A DNA stretch of 64,000 nt from Hyphomonas pacifica (GTDB lineage: Bacteria > Pseudomonadota > Alphaproteobacteria > Caulobacterales > Hyphomonadaceae): NCBI RefSeq assembly GCF_000682675.1, contig NZ_AWFA01000001.1, positions 62,001 through 126,000 of the forward strand. The letters run 5' to 3'. Each line of letters opens with the position of its first letter. Positions within the stretch are counted from its first letter, which is position 1. Under the pieces are notes generated by a model. It searched no databases, was not told where the DNA came from, and was given only the letters and a program-made list of their open reading frames with translations. A program made the position numbers and the translations under genes. Shown one piece after another: positions 54,306 to 63,034 of this stretch.

Positions 54306-55832
54306 ATGACGGACTCCATCTTTATCGGCGGGGCAGATGCAGAGGGCACAGGCACGCCGAATGTGGCGCAGGAATTGTTACTGAAGATCGCCAACCGTCA
54401 CGGCATCGTCGCTGGCGCGACCGGCACCGGCAAGACCGTCACGCTGCAGATTCTGGCGCAGGGCTTTTCCGATGCGGGCGTCCCGGTATTCTGTGCTGAT
54501 GTGAAGGGAGACCTGTCTGGCATTTGTGTGCCGGGTAGCAAGGACCACAAGCTGCATGACAAGCTCGTCTCACGCGCCGAAAAGATAGGCCTTGAGAATT
54601 ATGAATACAAAAGTTCGCCCACCGTATTCTGGGATCTCTTCGGAGAGAACGGCCACCCGGTCCGCACAACAATCTCCGAAATGGGTCCCCTGCTCCTCTC
54701 CCGTCTGATGGGGTTGACCGAGGCGCAGGAAGGCGTGCTGACAATTGCCTTTGAATATGCCGACGACAACAATCTGCTGCTGCTGGACCTGAAAGATCTG
54801 CGCAAGCTGCTTGTCCATATGAGCGACAAGGAAATCCGTGCGGAGTTGAGCCAGGAATATGGCAATATCGCCTCCTCCTCTCTCGGCGCCGTGCAGCGCA
54901 ATCTGCTGGTGCTGGAACGGGAGGGCGCAGACTTCTTCTTCGGCGAACCGGCGCTTGAGCTGTCAGACATGATGCGCACCACGACGGACGGCCTCGGCAT
55001 CGTCAATGTGCTGGACGCCACCCGCCTCATCAACAGCCCAAAACTCTATTCCACCTTCCTGCTGTGGCTCTTGTCGGAACTGTTCGAACAGCTCCCGGAA
55101 GTGGGCGACCCGGAAAAACCGAAGCTCGTCTTCTTTTTTGACGAGGCGCATCTCCTGTTCGATGACGCGCCGGACGCGCTGTTGCAGAAGATCGAACAGG
55201 TTGTGCGCCTGATCCGCTCCAAAGGCGTCGGCGTTTTCTTCGTCACACAGAACCCGCGCGACCTGCCGGAAAGCGTGCTGGCCCAGCTTGGCAACCGCAT
55301 TCAGCATGCCCTGCGCGCCTACACGCCCTCGGAACGCAAGGGCGTGCGCGCGGCAGCGGACTCTTTCCGCACGAATGAGTCCTTTGACACAGAGGAAGTG
55401 ATCACTCAGCTCGGCGTCGGCGAGGCCCTCGTCTCGACCCTGGATGCCAAGGGCGCGCCGAGTGTCGTTCAGTGGACGGTCGTTCGTCCGCCTGCTTCCC
55501 GCCTCGGCCCTGCGACAGAAACAGAGCGCCGCCAGGTTCAGGCCGCCAGTCCCGTCGTTGGCAAGTATGACACATCCATCGACCGTGAGTCCGCCTATGA
55601 AGTGCTGGAAGCCAAAGAGGCCAAGGCCGCCAAGCAGGCAGAAGAGCTCGCCGAGAAGGAAGCTAAAGCCAAGGCCGAACTTGAGAAGAAGAAAAAACGC
55701 ACGACCAGCACCCGCAGCCGCTCACGCCGGATGAGTTCACTGGAAAAGGCCGGTAACCAGGCCGCCCGCACAGCCAGCCGCGAGGTTGTCCGCTACATCC
55801 TGCGCGGCATCTTCGGCAATCTGAAGCGCTGA
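54306..55832 (+). CDS. YjgR/DUF853 HerA-like ATPase
   Basis: A 508-residue P-loop protein of the DUF853 (YjgR) family within the HerA/FtsK group. Walker A is GATGTGKT (37-44), Walker B is LVFFFDEAHLLFDD, and an Arg/sensor region follows (RSKGVGVFFVTQNPRDLPESVL). The C-terminal 80 residues are a Lys/Glu/Ala-rich coiled coil, then a basic Ser/Arg segment RSRSRRMSSLEK. HerA-like ATPases translocate DNA, but the role of YjgR is not known. No NurA-type nuclease partner is adjacent. It is divergent from the AI-2E gene. Confidence 0.88.
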   Translation: MTDSIFIGGADAEGTGTPNVAQELLLKIANRHGIVAGATGTGKTVTLQILAQGFSDAGVPVFCADVKGDLSGICVPGSKDHKLHDKLVSRAEKIGLENYEYKSSPTVFWDLFGENGHPVRTTISEMGPLLLSRLMGLTEAQEGVLTIAFEYADDNNLLLLDLKDLRKLLVHMSDKEIRAELSQEYGNIASSSLGAVQRNLLVLEREGADFFFGEPALELSDMMRTTTDGLGIVNVLDATRLINSPKLYSTFLLWLLSELFEQLPEVGDPEKPKLVFFFDEAHLLFDDAPDALLQKIEQVVRLIRSKGVGVFFVTQNPRDLPESVLAQLGNRIQHALRAYTPSERKGVRAAADSFRTNESFDTEEVITQLGVGEALVSTLDAKGAPSVVQWTVVRPPASRLGPATETERRQVQAASPVVGKYDTSIDRESAYEVLEAKEAKAAKQAEELAEKEAKAKAELEKKKKRTTSTRSRSRRMSSLEKAGNQAARTASREVVRYILRGIFGNLKR

Positions 55833-55865
55833 AGCGCTCTGGCGCGGGATGGAACGGGCTGCCGC

Positions 55866-56786
55866 CTAGTTCGGCAGGCGGCCATTCCCGTTAGGGCTGT
55901 CCTCGTCCTCATCGTCGGCATAGACGAGGTCTTCTTCCATATCCTCGTCTTCCTGATAGCCCGCCTCGTCTTCCATCTCGCGTTCGAGAGCCCTTTCCTC
56001 TTCGGCGTAGGATTCAGCCTCGTCGGCGATGTCTTCATCGTGCAGGTCCTCGACCTCATCCTCGGCGTCCAGCTCCATGACCTCCGGCTTAGGCTTGCGC
56101 CGCTTCCAGAATGGCGCATGGGGATCAGCCTTCCGGTCATACTGCATGCTGTAATATTCATGGGCCGTATGGGTCAGTGGCCGTGGCGTCAGGTGCAGGC
56201 CATACTGGCGCAGACGCTCCACAACCTCATCACGCAGATGCAGACCGGGCAGCAGATGCGCGGCAAAGCCATGCCCCTTCATCCAGTCACGCACATGCCA
56301 GCTGCGCACCATGCCCGCCTCTGACGGGCGCACACCGCCATGTTCTTCCCACATGTACAGCGTCGCGATGCCATTGATCGTCGCGTCCATCGCATCGTCC
56401 AGCGCATAGGTCAGGTCCCGCTTTTGGGCGAGCGCCGCCCGCAGCGCCATCTTGCGCGCTTCCAGCTCCTGATAGGTCGCGCCGATCACGGCAATCGCAT
56501 TGCGGTTCGTACGGATCAGGGAAGCGTTTACGCCGTCCAGCTGCGGATGGCGGACTGGCAACAACACATCCGGGCCCGCTTCGTGCGTTTCGGAAATCTG
56601 GGCAATCTCATTGACCATACGCTGCAGATTGATGCGCATCTCATGGCTTACACCATCCAGCGCCGAAATCGCGCCATCGCGCTCTTCTTCCCGAAGGCGC
56701 CACAATTGCCAGGCAATCAGCAACGCCGCCGCGATCAGCAGCATCAGGCCGCCGGTGAAAAACCCGTAGAATTGCGTTTCACTCAT
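55866..56786 (-). CDS. Unknown membrane protein with acidic tail
   Basis: A 306-residue protein. One membrane helix (about 8-30, GFFTGGLMLLIAAALLIAW) leads to a helical region of some 200 residues (SLIRTNRNAIAVIGATYQELEARKMALRAALAQKRDL, then MVRSWHVRDWMKGHGF), then a tail of about 70 residues that is nearly all Glu/Asp with a few other residues. I do not recognise the family. AGGGGA precedes the ATG at 56786. It follows mtnP by 78 bp and could be the last gene of the petABC run. Confidence 0.7.
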   Translation of the reverse strand: MSETQFYGFFTGGLMLLIAAALLIAWQLWRLREEERDGAISALDGVSHEMRINLQRMVNEIAQISETHEAGPDVLLPVRHPQLDGVNASLIRTNRNAIAVIGATYQELEARKMALRAALAQKRDLTYALDDAMDATINGIATLYMWEEHGGVRPSEAGMVRSWHVRDWMKGHGFAAHLLPGLHLRDEVVERLRQYGLHLTPRPLTHTAHEYYSMQYDRKADPHAPFWKRRKPKPEVMELDAEDEVEDLHDEDIADEAESYAEEERALEREMEDEAGYQEDEDMEEDLVYADDEDEDSPNGNGRLPN

Positions 56787-56864
56787 TCTGAGATCCCCTG
56801 AACGCATTTCCGGCGTTGCGCCACCCCCGCGCGACAACCGGTTAACTGAAGATAAACCTTACCC

Positions 56865-57737
56865 TCAGAGTGCCCGACCTGCAATCACCTGCAATTTTTC
56901 CACAAAATCAGGGTCACGGGCCTCCGATGAGGTAATCAGCGCATAATCCAGGCAGGTATCCGTGCCGTTCGGGTCGGGTGTACGCTCCGTTCCGGACAGT
57001 CTTTCCGCCAGCTTCACAACGGCCTTGCGCGCAATTGCGCTGTTCTGGCCCATAATTTCCAGCACATTGGTAACAGACACAGCTTCGGTTTCTTCCCGCC
57101 AGCAATCATAATCCGTCACCATGCACAGGATGGCGTAGGGTAGCTCAGCTTCACGGGCCAGCTTAGCCTCCGGCATCGCCGTCATGCCGATCACATCACA
57201 ACCCCACTGCCGATAGAGCTTGGATTCCGCCAGAGATGAGAATTGCGGGCCCTCCATGGCGAGATAAGTACCCCCCCGGTGCAGGGTCGCGCCGGAGGCT
57301 TCCACGGCCTCGGCTGCGAGTTCAGACAGACGCGGGCATACCGGATGGGCCATCGAGACATGCGCCACCATGCCAGTGCCAAAGAAGGTCTTGTCGCGAG
57401 CAAAAGTGCGGTCAATGAACTGGTCGGCCGCCACGAAATGGCCGGGCACATATTCCTCTTTCAGGCTGCCACAGGCAGAGATGGAAAGAATGTCCGTCAC
57501 GCCAGCGGCTTTCAGTGCCGCAATGTTAGCCCGATACGGCACCTCGGTTGGCGTCAGGCGGTGGCCCTTGCCATGGCGCGGCAGGAAGACCAGATCCACC
57601 TCCCCTATCCGGCCGCGCACAAGCGCATCGGACGGCGCGCCCCAGGGCGTCTCCAACTTTTCCTCGCGACGATCTTCCAGACCATCAATTTCGTACAGGC
57701 CGGATCCGCCAATGATGCCGAGGGTCCATTTGCTCAT
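56865..57737 (-). CDS. mtnP: S-methyl-5'-thioadenosine phosphorylase
   Basis: Phosphorolysis of methylthioadenosine to adenine and 5-methylthioribose-1-phosphate, the first step of methionine salvage. The 290-residue protein has GIIGGSGLYEIDGL, FLPRHGKGHRLTPTEVPYRANI, MEGPQFSSLAESKLYRQWGCDVIGMTAMPEAKLAREAEL and TDYDCWRE. The other salvage genes are not in the window. Its ATG overlaps the GNAT stop as ATGA, so translation is coupled. It continues the run petA, petB, petC, GNAT. Confidence 0.95.
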   Translation of the reverse strand: MSKWTLGIIGGSGLYEIDGLEDRREEKLETPWGAPSDALVRGRIGEVDLVFLPRHGKGHRLTPTEVPYRANIAALKAAGVTDILSISACGSLKEEYVPGHFVAADQFIDRTFARDKTFFGTGMVAHVSMAHPVCPRLSELAAEAVEASGATLHRGGTYLAMEGPQFSSLAESKLYRQWGCDVIGMTAMPEAKLAREAELPYAILCMVTDYDCWREETEAVSVTNVLEIMGQNSAIARKAVVKLAERLSGTERTPDPNGTDTCLDYALITSSEARDPDFVEKLQVIAGRAL

Positions 57738-58234
57738 ATGTTCGTCCTGAAGAATTTGCGCATCCCGATGGGAGGCGGAGATTTGGGATTGGGTGTGGTC
57801 AGCACCACATCATCCGCCAAGGCGTAGCCAAGCCCGGCATAGAAGTCGACCAGTCTCACCTGATCGTGACGTACCGCCAGATGACTGCCTTTGGCCCTCC
57901 GCTCGCGTCCCATCGCTTCCAACTCACCCAGGATGACCTCGCCAAGTCCGCGCTTCTGCCAGTCCGGCAGAACGCCGATGCGCTTGACCTCGATCCAGCT
58001 GCCCTGCCCGCTGGGTCCCGGTACCGGAACCCAGCGGCCACAGCCGATAGGCGTCTCCCCGGCCAGCAGAATGACCCCGCCGCCCTTCTCCAATTGCGCC
58101 GCAACACTGTCTGGCGTTTCGGAAAAGACCGTAGACTCAGCAGAAACCCTGCCCGTCCAGATGCGGCGCGTCAGCGCCTCAATAAGAAAACCATCCGCCG
58201 GACATGCCCGGCGGATGGCTATCAAATCAGTCAT
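57734..58234 (-). CDS. GNAT family N-acetyltransferase
   Basis: A 166-residue GNAT-fold protein. It opens ITDLIAIRRACPADGFLIEAL-like, and the acetyl-CoA loop reads IGVLPDWQKRGLGEVILGELE (Q/RxxGxG/A). The later part LAVRHDQVRLVDFYAGLGYALAD is typical. Substrate unknown. It starts 12 bp after cytochrome c1 and is coupled to mtnP, so it lies in the bc1 transcript. Confidence 0.85.
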   Translation of the reverse strand: MTDLIAIRRACPADGFLIEALTRRIWTGRVSAESTVFSETPDSVAAQLEKGGGVILLAGETPIGCGRWVPVPGPSGQGSWIEVKRIGVLPDWQKRGLGEVILGELEAMGRERRAKGSHLAVRHDQVRLVDFYAGLGYALADDVVLTTPNPKSPPPIGMRKFFRTNI

Positions 58235-58246
58235 GCCTGTTCTGGC

Positions 58247-59197
58247 CTAGTGCTCTACGTTCCGCCAGATGCGCTTGTAGGAGAACCAGAGCAGGATTGT
58301 CAGAATGCCCAGATAGACCATGACGGCCAGGCCCAGGGATTTGCGCTTGGTCTGCTTCGGCTCACCGGCCCAGGCCAGGAACTGCGCCACGTCATGAGCC
58401 ATCTGCTCAACTGTTGCCGGTGTGCCGTCAGTATATTCGACACGGCCTTCGACCAGCTGTGGAGGCATCGCCAGGAAGCCACCCGCAGGGGCGTGACGAG
58501 GATCGCCTTCATAATTGGGCGTCGTGTCGCCAGCCATGTACGGGTTGTAGTACTGGCCCGGATTAACCTTCAGCATGCCTTCGGCATGTTCATCGCCATG
58601 GCCGCCATGAGTGCTCAGTTTGGAGATGTCGATATAGGTGACTTTCTCACCATCGACTTCGCGCTCAACAAACGCGTCCTGATCCGGATAGCCTGACAGC
58701 AGGCTGTAGACATAGGAAGCGCCGCCATGGCGAGCCTTCGTGATGACGGAGAGATCCGGCGGGGCCGCACCATTGTTCGCAGCACGCGCAGCATTAACGT
58801 TCGGATACGGGCTGCGGAACGTGTCCGCAGGCGTGGCCGGACGATAGTCAAACTCGCCGATATCGTTTGGCGTCGGGCTCAGAATCTCATTCTGGGCGGC
58901 CAGTGCCTTGACGAACGGGTTGTCGTTCGGGTTCGGATACTCTGGATCGTAGAATGGACCGCCTGGCTCGCCCAGATTGCGGTAGCTCATCAGCTTCATC
59001 GAGTGACAGGAAGAACAGACTTCCTTGTACACCTGATAACCGCGTTGCAGTGATGCTTGGTCAAACTGACCCGTGACGCCTTCGAACGGCCAGCCGTCCT
59101 CCGGTGCATGCGGGTGCTTGGCATCGCCCGCAGCATACGCTGAAGCGGCGAGGACGAGACCGGCAAGACCGGCTGTGAAGATACGGAACGCTTTCAT
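58247..59197 (-). CDS. petC: Cytochrome c1
   Basis: Haem c subunit of the bc1 complex, 316 residues. A signal peptide ends SAYAAGD. The haem-binding site is CSSCH (61-65), PPDLSVITKARHGG is conserved, and the sixth-ligand methionine lies in the later segment. A C-terminal helix (SLGLAVMVYLGILTILLWF) anchors it. It contains a His/Asp/Glu-rich stretch THGGHGDEHAEGML. It accepts electrons from the Rieske centre and passes them to cytochrome c. Order petA-petB-petC, 17 bp after petB. Confidence 0.96.
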   Translation of the reverse strand: MKAFRIFTAGLAGLVLAASAYAAGDAKHPHAPEDGWPFEGVTGQFDQASLQRGYQVYKEVCSSCHSMKLMSYRNLGEPGGPFYDPEYPNPNDNPFVKALAAQNEILSPTPNDIGEFDYRPATPADTFRSPYPNVNAARAANNGAAPPDLSVITKARHGGASYVYSLLSGYPDQDAFVEREVDGEKVTYIDISKLSTHGGHGDEHAEGMLKVNPGQYYNPYMAGDTTPNYEGDPRHAPAGGFLAMPPQLVEGRVEYTDGTPATVEQMAHDVAQFLAWAGEPKQTKRKSLGLAVMVYLGILTILLWFSYKRIWRNVEH

Positions 59198-59214
59198 GAT
59201 TTCCCCAAAGCTCC

Positions 59215-60678
59215 CTATTCAGCCGGTGTGGCAGCGGCTTCAGCATCTTTGTGACGCTTCAGCACGGATTTATGGATCGATTCCGGCAGCTCTTTTGGTT
59301 TCTCGGTCAGGCCGAGGAAAAACAGAAGAACGAAGAAGCCGAAATAGCAGAATGTCAGGATCAATGACAGGTGACGGAACGCGAAGGTCGGCGCCGGGAC
59401 GGCCGAGATGGAGGCGTTGGCGTCTTCCGGAAGACCGTCCATGAAGCGGCGGGCGTCGACATAGGCTTCGCTTCCGCCCTTGTATTCGCTCGTGGCTTCA
59501 CCGCCATTGCCGTCATTGTAGCTGACCACCAGCTTCGATTCGCCCTGCAGCGCCGGGATCACGGCATCGTCAGGGTTGGCAGCGCCACACCAGCCAAGCA
59601 GCAGGCAGACTGCAACAAAGCCGAAGAAAAACTGCTTGGCCACCGGACGGTAGCGCATGGACTTGACCTTGGAGGTGTCCAGCCATGGCAGGATGAACAG
59701 CACGGCGATGGCCGCGAACATGAAGATCACGCCCAGCAGCTTGGCCGGGATCGGGCCAAGATCAAAGGTGATGGCGCGCAGGATGGCGTAGAATGGCAGC
59801 AGGTACCATTCCGGCACGATGTGCGACGGCGTCACAAGCGGGTTGGCTTCGACATAGTTGTCAGCATGGCCCAGAACGTTTGGAGCGTAGAAGACGAAGA
59901 CGGCAAACATGATCAGGAAGATCACGATCGCAAAGGCGTCCTTCACCGTATAATACGGGTGGAACGGCACGGTGTCTTTCTTCACATCCTGAACTTCAAC
60001 ACCGGTCGGGTTGTTGTTGCCCGGCACGTGCAGGGCCCAGACGTGCAGTACAACCGCGCCGGCAATCATGAAGGGCAGCAAATAGTGCAGCGCGAAGAAG
60101 CGTTGCAGCGTCTGGTTCCCGATGGACGGTCCGCCCATCAGCCAGGTCTGAATGCTCTCACCCACCAGCGGGATCGCGCCGAAAAGGCCGGTAATCACGT
60201 TGGAGCCGTGATAGGACATCTGGCCCCAGGGCAGCATGTAGCCGAGGAACGCGGTGCCCATCATCAGCAGGTAGATGACACAGCCGAGGATCCAGAGGAT
60301 CTCGCGCGGCGCCTTGTACGAGCCGTAATAGAGGCCGCGGAACATGTGGATGTAGACTGCTAGGAAGAACATCGACGCGCCATTGGCGTGAATGTAGCGC
60401 AGCAACCAGCCAAACGGCACGTCGCGCATGATGCGCTCGACCGAGGCAAAGGCGCCATCGATGCTGGCTTCATAGTGCATCGCGAGGATCACACCGGTCA
60501 CAATCTGGATAACAAGACAAACCGCCAGAATGCCCCCGAACGTGTACCAGTAGTTCAGGTTCTTCGGCGTCGGGAAATTGATTGCGGTGTCTTGAGCGAA
60601 ACGCACCAGCGGCAGACGTGTGTCCAGCCACTTCGTGAAGGCGTTGGTCGGTGTGTAGGAGGATTCGTGGCCACTCAT
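59215..60678 (-). CDS. petB: Cytochrome b with extended periplasmic loop
   Basis: Quinol-oxidising subunit of the bc1 complex, 487 residues. The haem ligands are H97 and H198, H111 and H212, with the usual spacing, and PEWY lies at 289-292. Between helices G and H about 70 residues (366-436, [18 protein letters not shown] to the next helix) replace the usual loop of about ten residues; by topology this loop is periplasmic. Most alphaproteobacterial proteins have about 420-440 residues. The C-terminus adds a charged tail of about 27 residues. Confidence 0.95.
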   Translation of the reverse strand: MSGHESSYTPTNAFTKWLDTRLPLVRFAQDTAINFPTPKNLNYWYTFGGILAVCLVIQIVTGVILAMHYEASIDGAFASVERIMRDVPFGWLLRYIHANGASMFFLAVYIHMFRGLYYGSYKAPREILWILGCVIYLLMMGTAFLGYMLPWGQMSYHGSNVITGLFGAIPLVGESIQTWLMGGPSIGNQTLQRFFALHYLLPFMIAGAVVLHVWALHVPGNNNPTGVEVQDVKKDTVPFHPYYTVKDAFAIVIFLIMFAVFVFYAPNVLGHADNYVEANPLVTPSHIVPEWYLLPFYAILRAITFDLGPIPAKLLGVIFMFAAIAVLFILPWLDTSKVKSMRYRPVAKQFFFGFVAVCLLLGWCGAANPDDAVIPALQGESKLVVSYNDGNGGEATSEYKGGSEAYVDARRFMDGLPEDANASISAVPAPTFAFRHLSLILTFCYFGFFVLLFFLGLTEKPKELPESIHKSVLKRHKDAEAAATPAE

Positions 60679-60694
60679 CTACGGTATCCTTCCC

Positions 60695-61267
60695 TTAAAG
60701 CGAAATGTTGATCACGGTGTCGGACACATATTTGTAGTCCGGTACCGGGAGGTTTCTGGGGGCCGGACCTTTGCGGATGCGGCCGGACGTATCGTAGTGC
60801 GAACCGTGGCACGGGCAGTACCAGCCACCAAAGTCACCTGTGTTGCCCTGGGCGGGACCAACCGGAACACAGCCAAGGTGCGTACAGGAGCCGGACGTGA
60901 CCAGAATGGCGCGGTTCAGCGTGCCATCGGGCTTGGCGTGAAGACGCTCGTCATCGGTTTGCGGATCGCGCAAGGTGGAGACATTCACAGCCTCGGCTGC
61001 GGATATCTCGGCCGGCGTGCGGTGGCGCACGAAGAACGGCTTGCCGCCGATCAGGACGCGGATCTCGCCGCCCAGCGGAATTTTGGAGATATCGACATCA
61101 AGTGCCGAAGCCGCCTTGGTGTCTGCAGCCGGGTTCCACTGGTCAACAGCAACCCAGGCAAACATGGCCGCGCCGCCGAAGGCAGCCGCACCCGTGGCGA
61201 TATGGATGAAATTGCGGCGATCTTCGTCGATAAGCTCGCCATGGTCGTGTGCAGGTGTATCAGTCAC
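60695..61267 (-). CDS. petA: Rieske iron-sulfur subunit of the bc1 complex
   Basis: A 190-residue Rieske protein. The cluster ligands are CTHLGC (C128, H130, C133) and CPCHGS (C151, C153, H154). A twin-arginine-type start RRNFIHIATGAAAF (17-30) both exports and anchors it. The start is a GTG at 61267, since no ATG lies near; the open frame runs on upstream without family similarity. SD-like GGGACGGGA is about six bases before the GTG. First gene of petABC and divergent from hemF, across 186 bp. Confidence 0.95.
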   Translation of the reverse strand: MTDTPAHDHGELIDEDRRNFIHIATGAAAFGGAAMFAWVAVDQWNPAADTKAASALDVDISKIPLGGEIRVLIGGKPFFVRHRTPAEISAAEAVNVSTLRDPQTDDERLHAKPDGTLNRAILVTSGSCTHLGCVPVGPAQGNTGDFGGWYCPCHGSHYDTSGRIRKGPAPRNLPVPDYKYVSDTVINISL

Positions 61268-61453
61268 GCTTTTCCCGTCCCTTGAAGGCAGAAATCTGGG
61301 CCCGTCATACAGGAGGCCGCCCGCTTGCACATTGCGGCAAGTGGGCGCGGGTGTCCCCCCGTAAAACACTTTGTGCAGGCCGTTATCCTGACTTGGCGCC
61401 TGTGACAACAGGGGGCTTGCAAGTGTCGCACTCCTGGCGGCATGTGTCGCGCC

Positions 61454-62338
61454 ATGACAGATACCGACCTTACCCCCCGAAAAAACCGCGCCCGAGACTG
61501 GTTCCGCAGCCTTCAGGAAGACATCTGCGCGCGCTTTGAAGCGCTGGAACTGGCCGCCGATCGCCCGCTTTACAGCGGAGATGCTGGCCAATTCGAGCTG
61601 ACTGAGTGGAAACGCGGCGATGGCAGCGAAGATCTGGGCGGCGGCCGCATGGGCCTGATGCGCGGCAAAGTGTTCGAGAAGGTTGGTGTGCATTTCTCTG
61701 AAGTCTACGGAACCTTCTCAGAAGCGTTCGCTGCGCAGATTCCGGGCGCCGATGCTTCAGACGGGCGCTTCTGGGCCTCTGGCATTTCCCTGATCGCCCA
61801 TCCCCGCAATCCACGTGTTCCGGCCGCGCACATGAATACGCGCATGCTGGTCACCAGCCAGAGCTGGTTTGGCGGCGGTGGAGACCTTAACCCCCTGCTC
61901 GCCTATCAGCGCGACCAGGAATTTGAGGATTCGGTCGAGTTCCATGCCGCCATGAAAGCGGCGTGCGACACGCATCCCGGCGTCGACTATCCGCACATGA
62001 AAGAGCATTGCGACACCTATTTCCACCTCGCCCACCGCGACGAGCCGCGCGGCACCGGCGGCATCTTCTATGACCGCTTCAATAGCGGCGACTGGGATCA
62101 GGACTTTGCCTTCACCCAGGAAGTCGGGCGGCAATTTGCTGACATCTATCCAAAGATCGTCGCCCGCCGCATGAATGAGGCGTGGAGCGAGGTCGAGCGC
62201 GAGGAACAACTGATACAGCGCGGCCGCTATGTGGAGTTCAACCTTCTCTATGACCGCGGCACCACGTTCGGCCTGAAAACGGGGGGCAATGTGACGAGCA
62301 TTCTCTCTTCCATGCCGCCTGTGGTGAAATGGCCATAG
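61454..62338 (+). CDS. hemF: Coproporphyrinogen III oxidase, aerobic
   Basis: Oxygen-dependent haem synthesis step, 294 residues. Signatures are [46 protein letters not shown] and [14 protein letters not shown]. It lies next to petABC, which need haem, and the intergenic region may be shared by both promoters. The ATG at 61454 is used; an ATG four codons upstream has no better ribosome binding site. A hairpin lies downstream at 62354-62378. Confidence 0.95.
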   Translation: MTDTDLTPRKNRARDWFRSLQEDICARFEALELAADRPLYSGDAGQFELTEWKRGDGSEDLGGGRMGLMRGKVFEKVGVHFSEVYGTFSEAFAAQIPGADASDGRFWASGISLIAHPRNPRVPAAHMNTRMLVTSQSWFGGGGDLNPLLAYQRDQEFEDSVEFHAAMKAACDTHPGVDYPHMKEHCDTYFHLAHRDEPRGTGGIFYDRFNSGDWDQDFAFTQEVGRQFADIYPKIVARRMNEAWSEVEREEQLIQRGRYVEFNLLYDRGTTFGLKTGGNVTSILSSMPPVVKWP

Positions 62339-62353
62339 CGCCGTCTGCATCTC

Positions 62354-62378
62354 CGTCAGGCTCTGAACGGGCCTGACG
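62354..62378 (+). terminator. Hairpin after hemF
   Basis: CGTCAGGC and GCCTGACG pair exactly over eight bases with a nine-base loop, 16 bp after the hemF stop. No U-run follows on the plus strand, so it may stabilise the 3' end or act with Rho rather than be a strong terminator. Confidence 0.45.
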
Positions 62379-62536
62379 CCCCCCGCCCCGCCGAGTCATT
62401 CCGCAACACACACGGCCGGAATTGTCCTGTTTTTGGGCACTCTCCCGAAAAATCGCCGCGCAACAGGGCATTGACGGTTTTTGATTCGCTTACTGAATGA
62501 CGCCCTCTCCATCTCCGGATATAAGCTGGATAGATT

Positions 62537-63034
62537 ATGGCGGCTGAAAGAAAACCTTTTCCCTGGGGGGCAGGGATACTGCTCCTGCTGGCGACGGTGG
62601 CCGCTGTCGCTGCAGGAGCAGTAATATCCTCCAGCCGGAATGATGCTTGGTACTCCGCGCTCAGCAAACCGGCCCTGACACCTCCCGATTACCTCTTCTC
62701 TCTGGTCTGGCCCGTCCTGTTTGTTCTGATGGCAGCGGGTGCATTGATGGTACTGGAACGGGCGGGCACTTTTGAACGCGCGGTCAGCCCGCTTGGCATC
62801 TATTACACCATGCTCGCCGTGAATGCGTTCTGGAGCCTGGCCTTCTTCGGCATGCAGGACACTGCCCTGGCGCTTGGCGTGATCGCCGCGTTGTGGCTGC
62901 TGATCATTGCGATGATACAGGATTTCGCGCGCTTTTCGCGGCCGGCCGCCCTGCTCCAGTTTCCCTATCTCATCTGGGTCAGCTTCGCGATCTATTTGAA
63001 CCTGTCTATTCTGGCGATGAATTCAGATAGCTAA
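62537..63034 (+). CDS. tspO: TspO/MBR family protein
   Basis: A 165-residue, five-helix membrane protein that binds tetrapyrroles. The first helix is followed by DAWYSALSKPALTPPDYLFSLVWPVLFVLMAAG, the TspO hallmark, and the last helix has the CRAC-like FPYLIWVSFAIYLNL. TspO regulates porphyrin export or stress responses in Alphaproteobacteria, which fits the nearby hemF. Its 3' end overlaps convergent cca by 29 bp. Confidence 0.9.
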   Translation: MAAERKPFPWGAGILLLLATVAAVAAGAVISSSRNDAWYSALSKPALTPPDYLFSLVWPVLFVLMAAGALMVLERAGTFERAVSPLGIYYTMLAVNAFWSLAFFGMQDTALALGVIAALWLLIIAMIQDFARFSRPAALLQFPYLIWVSFAIYLNLSILAMNSDS

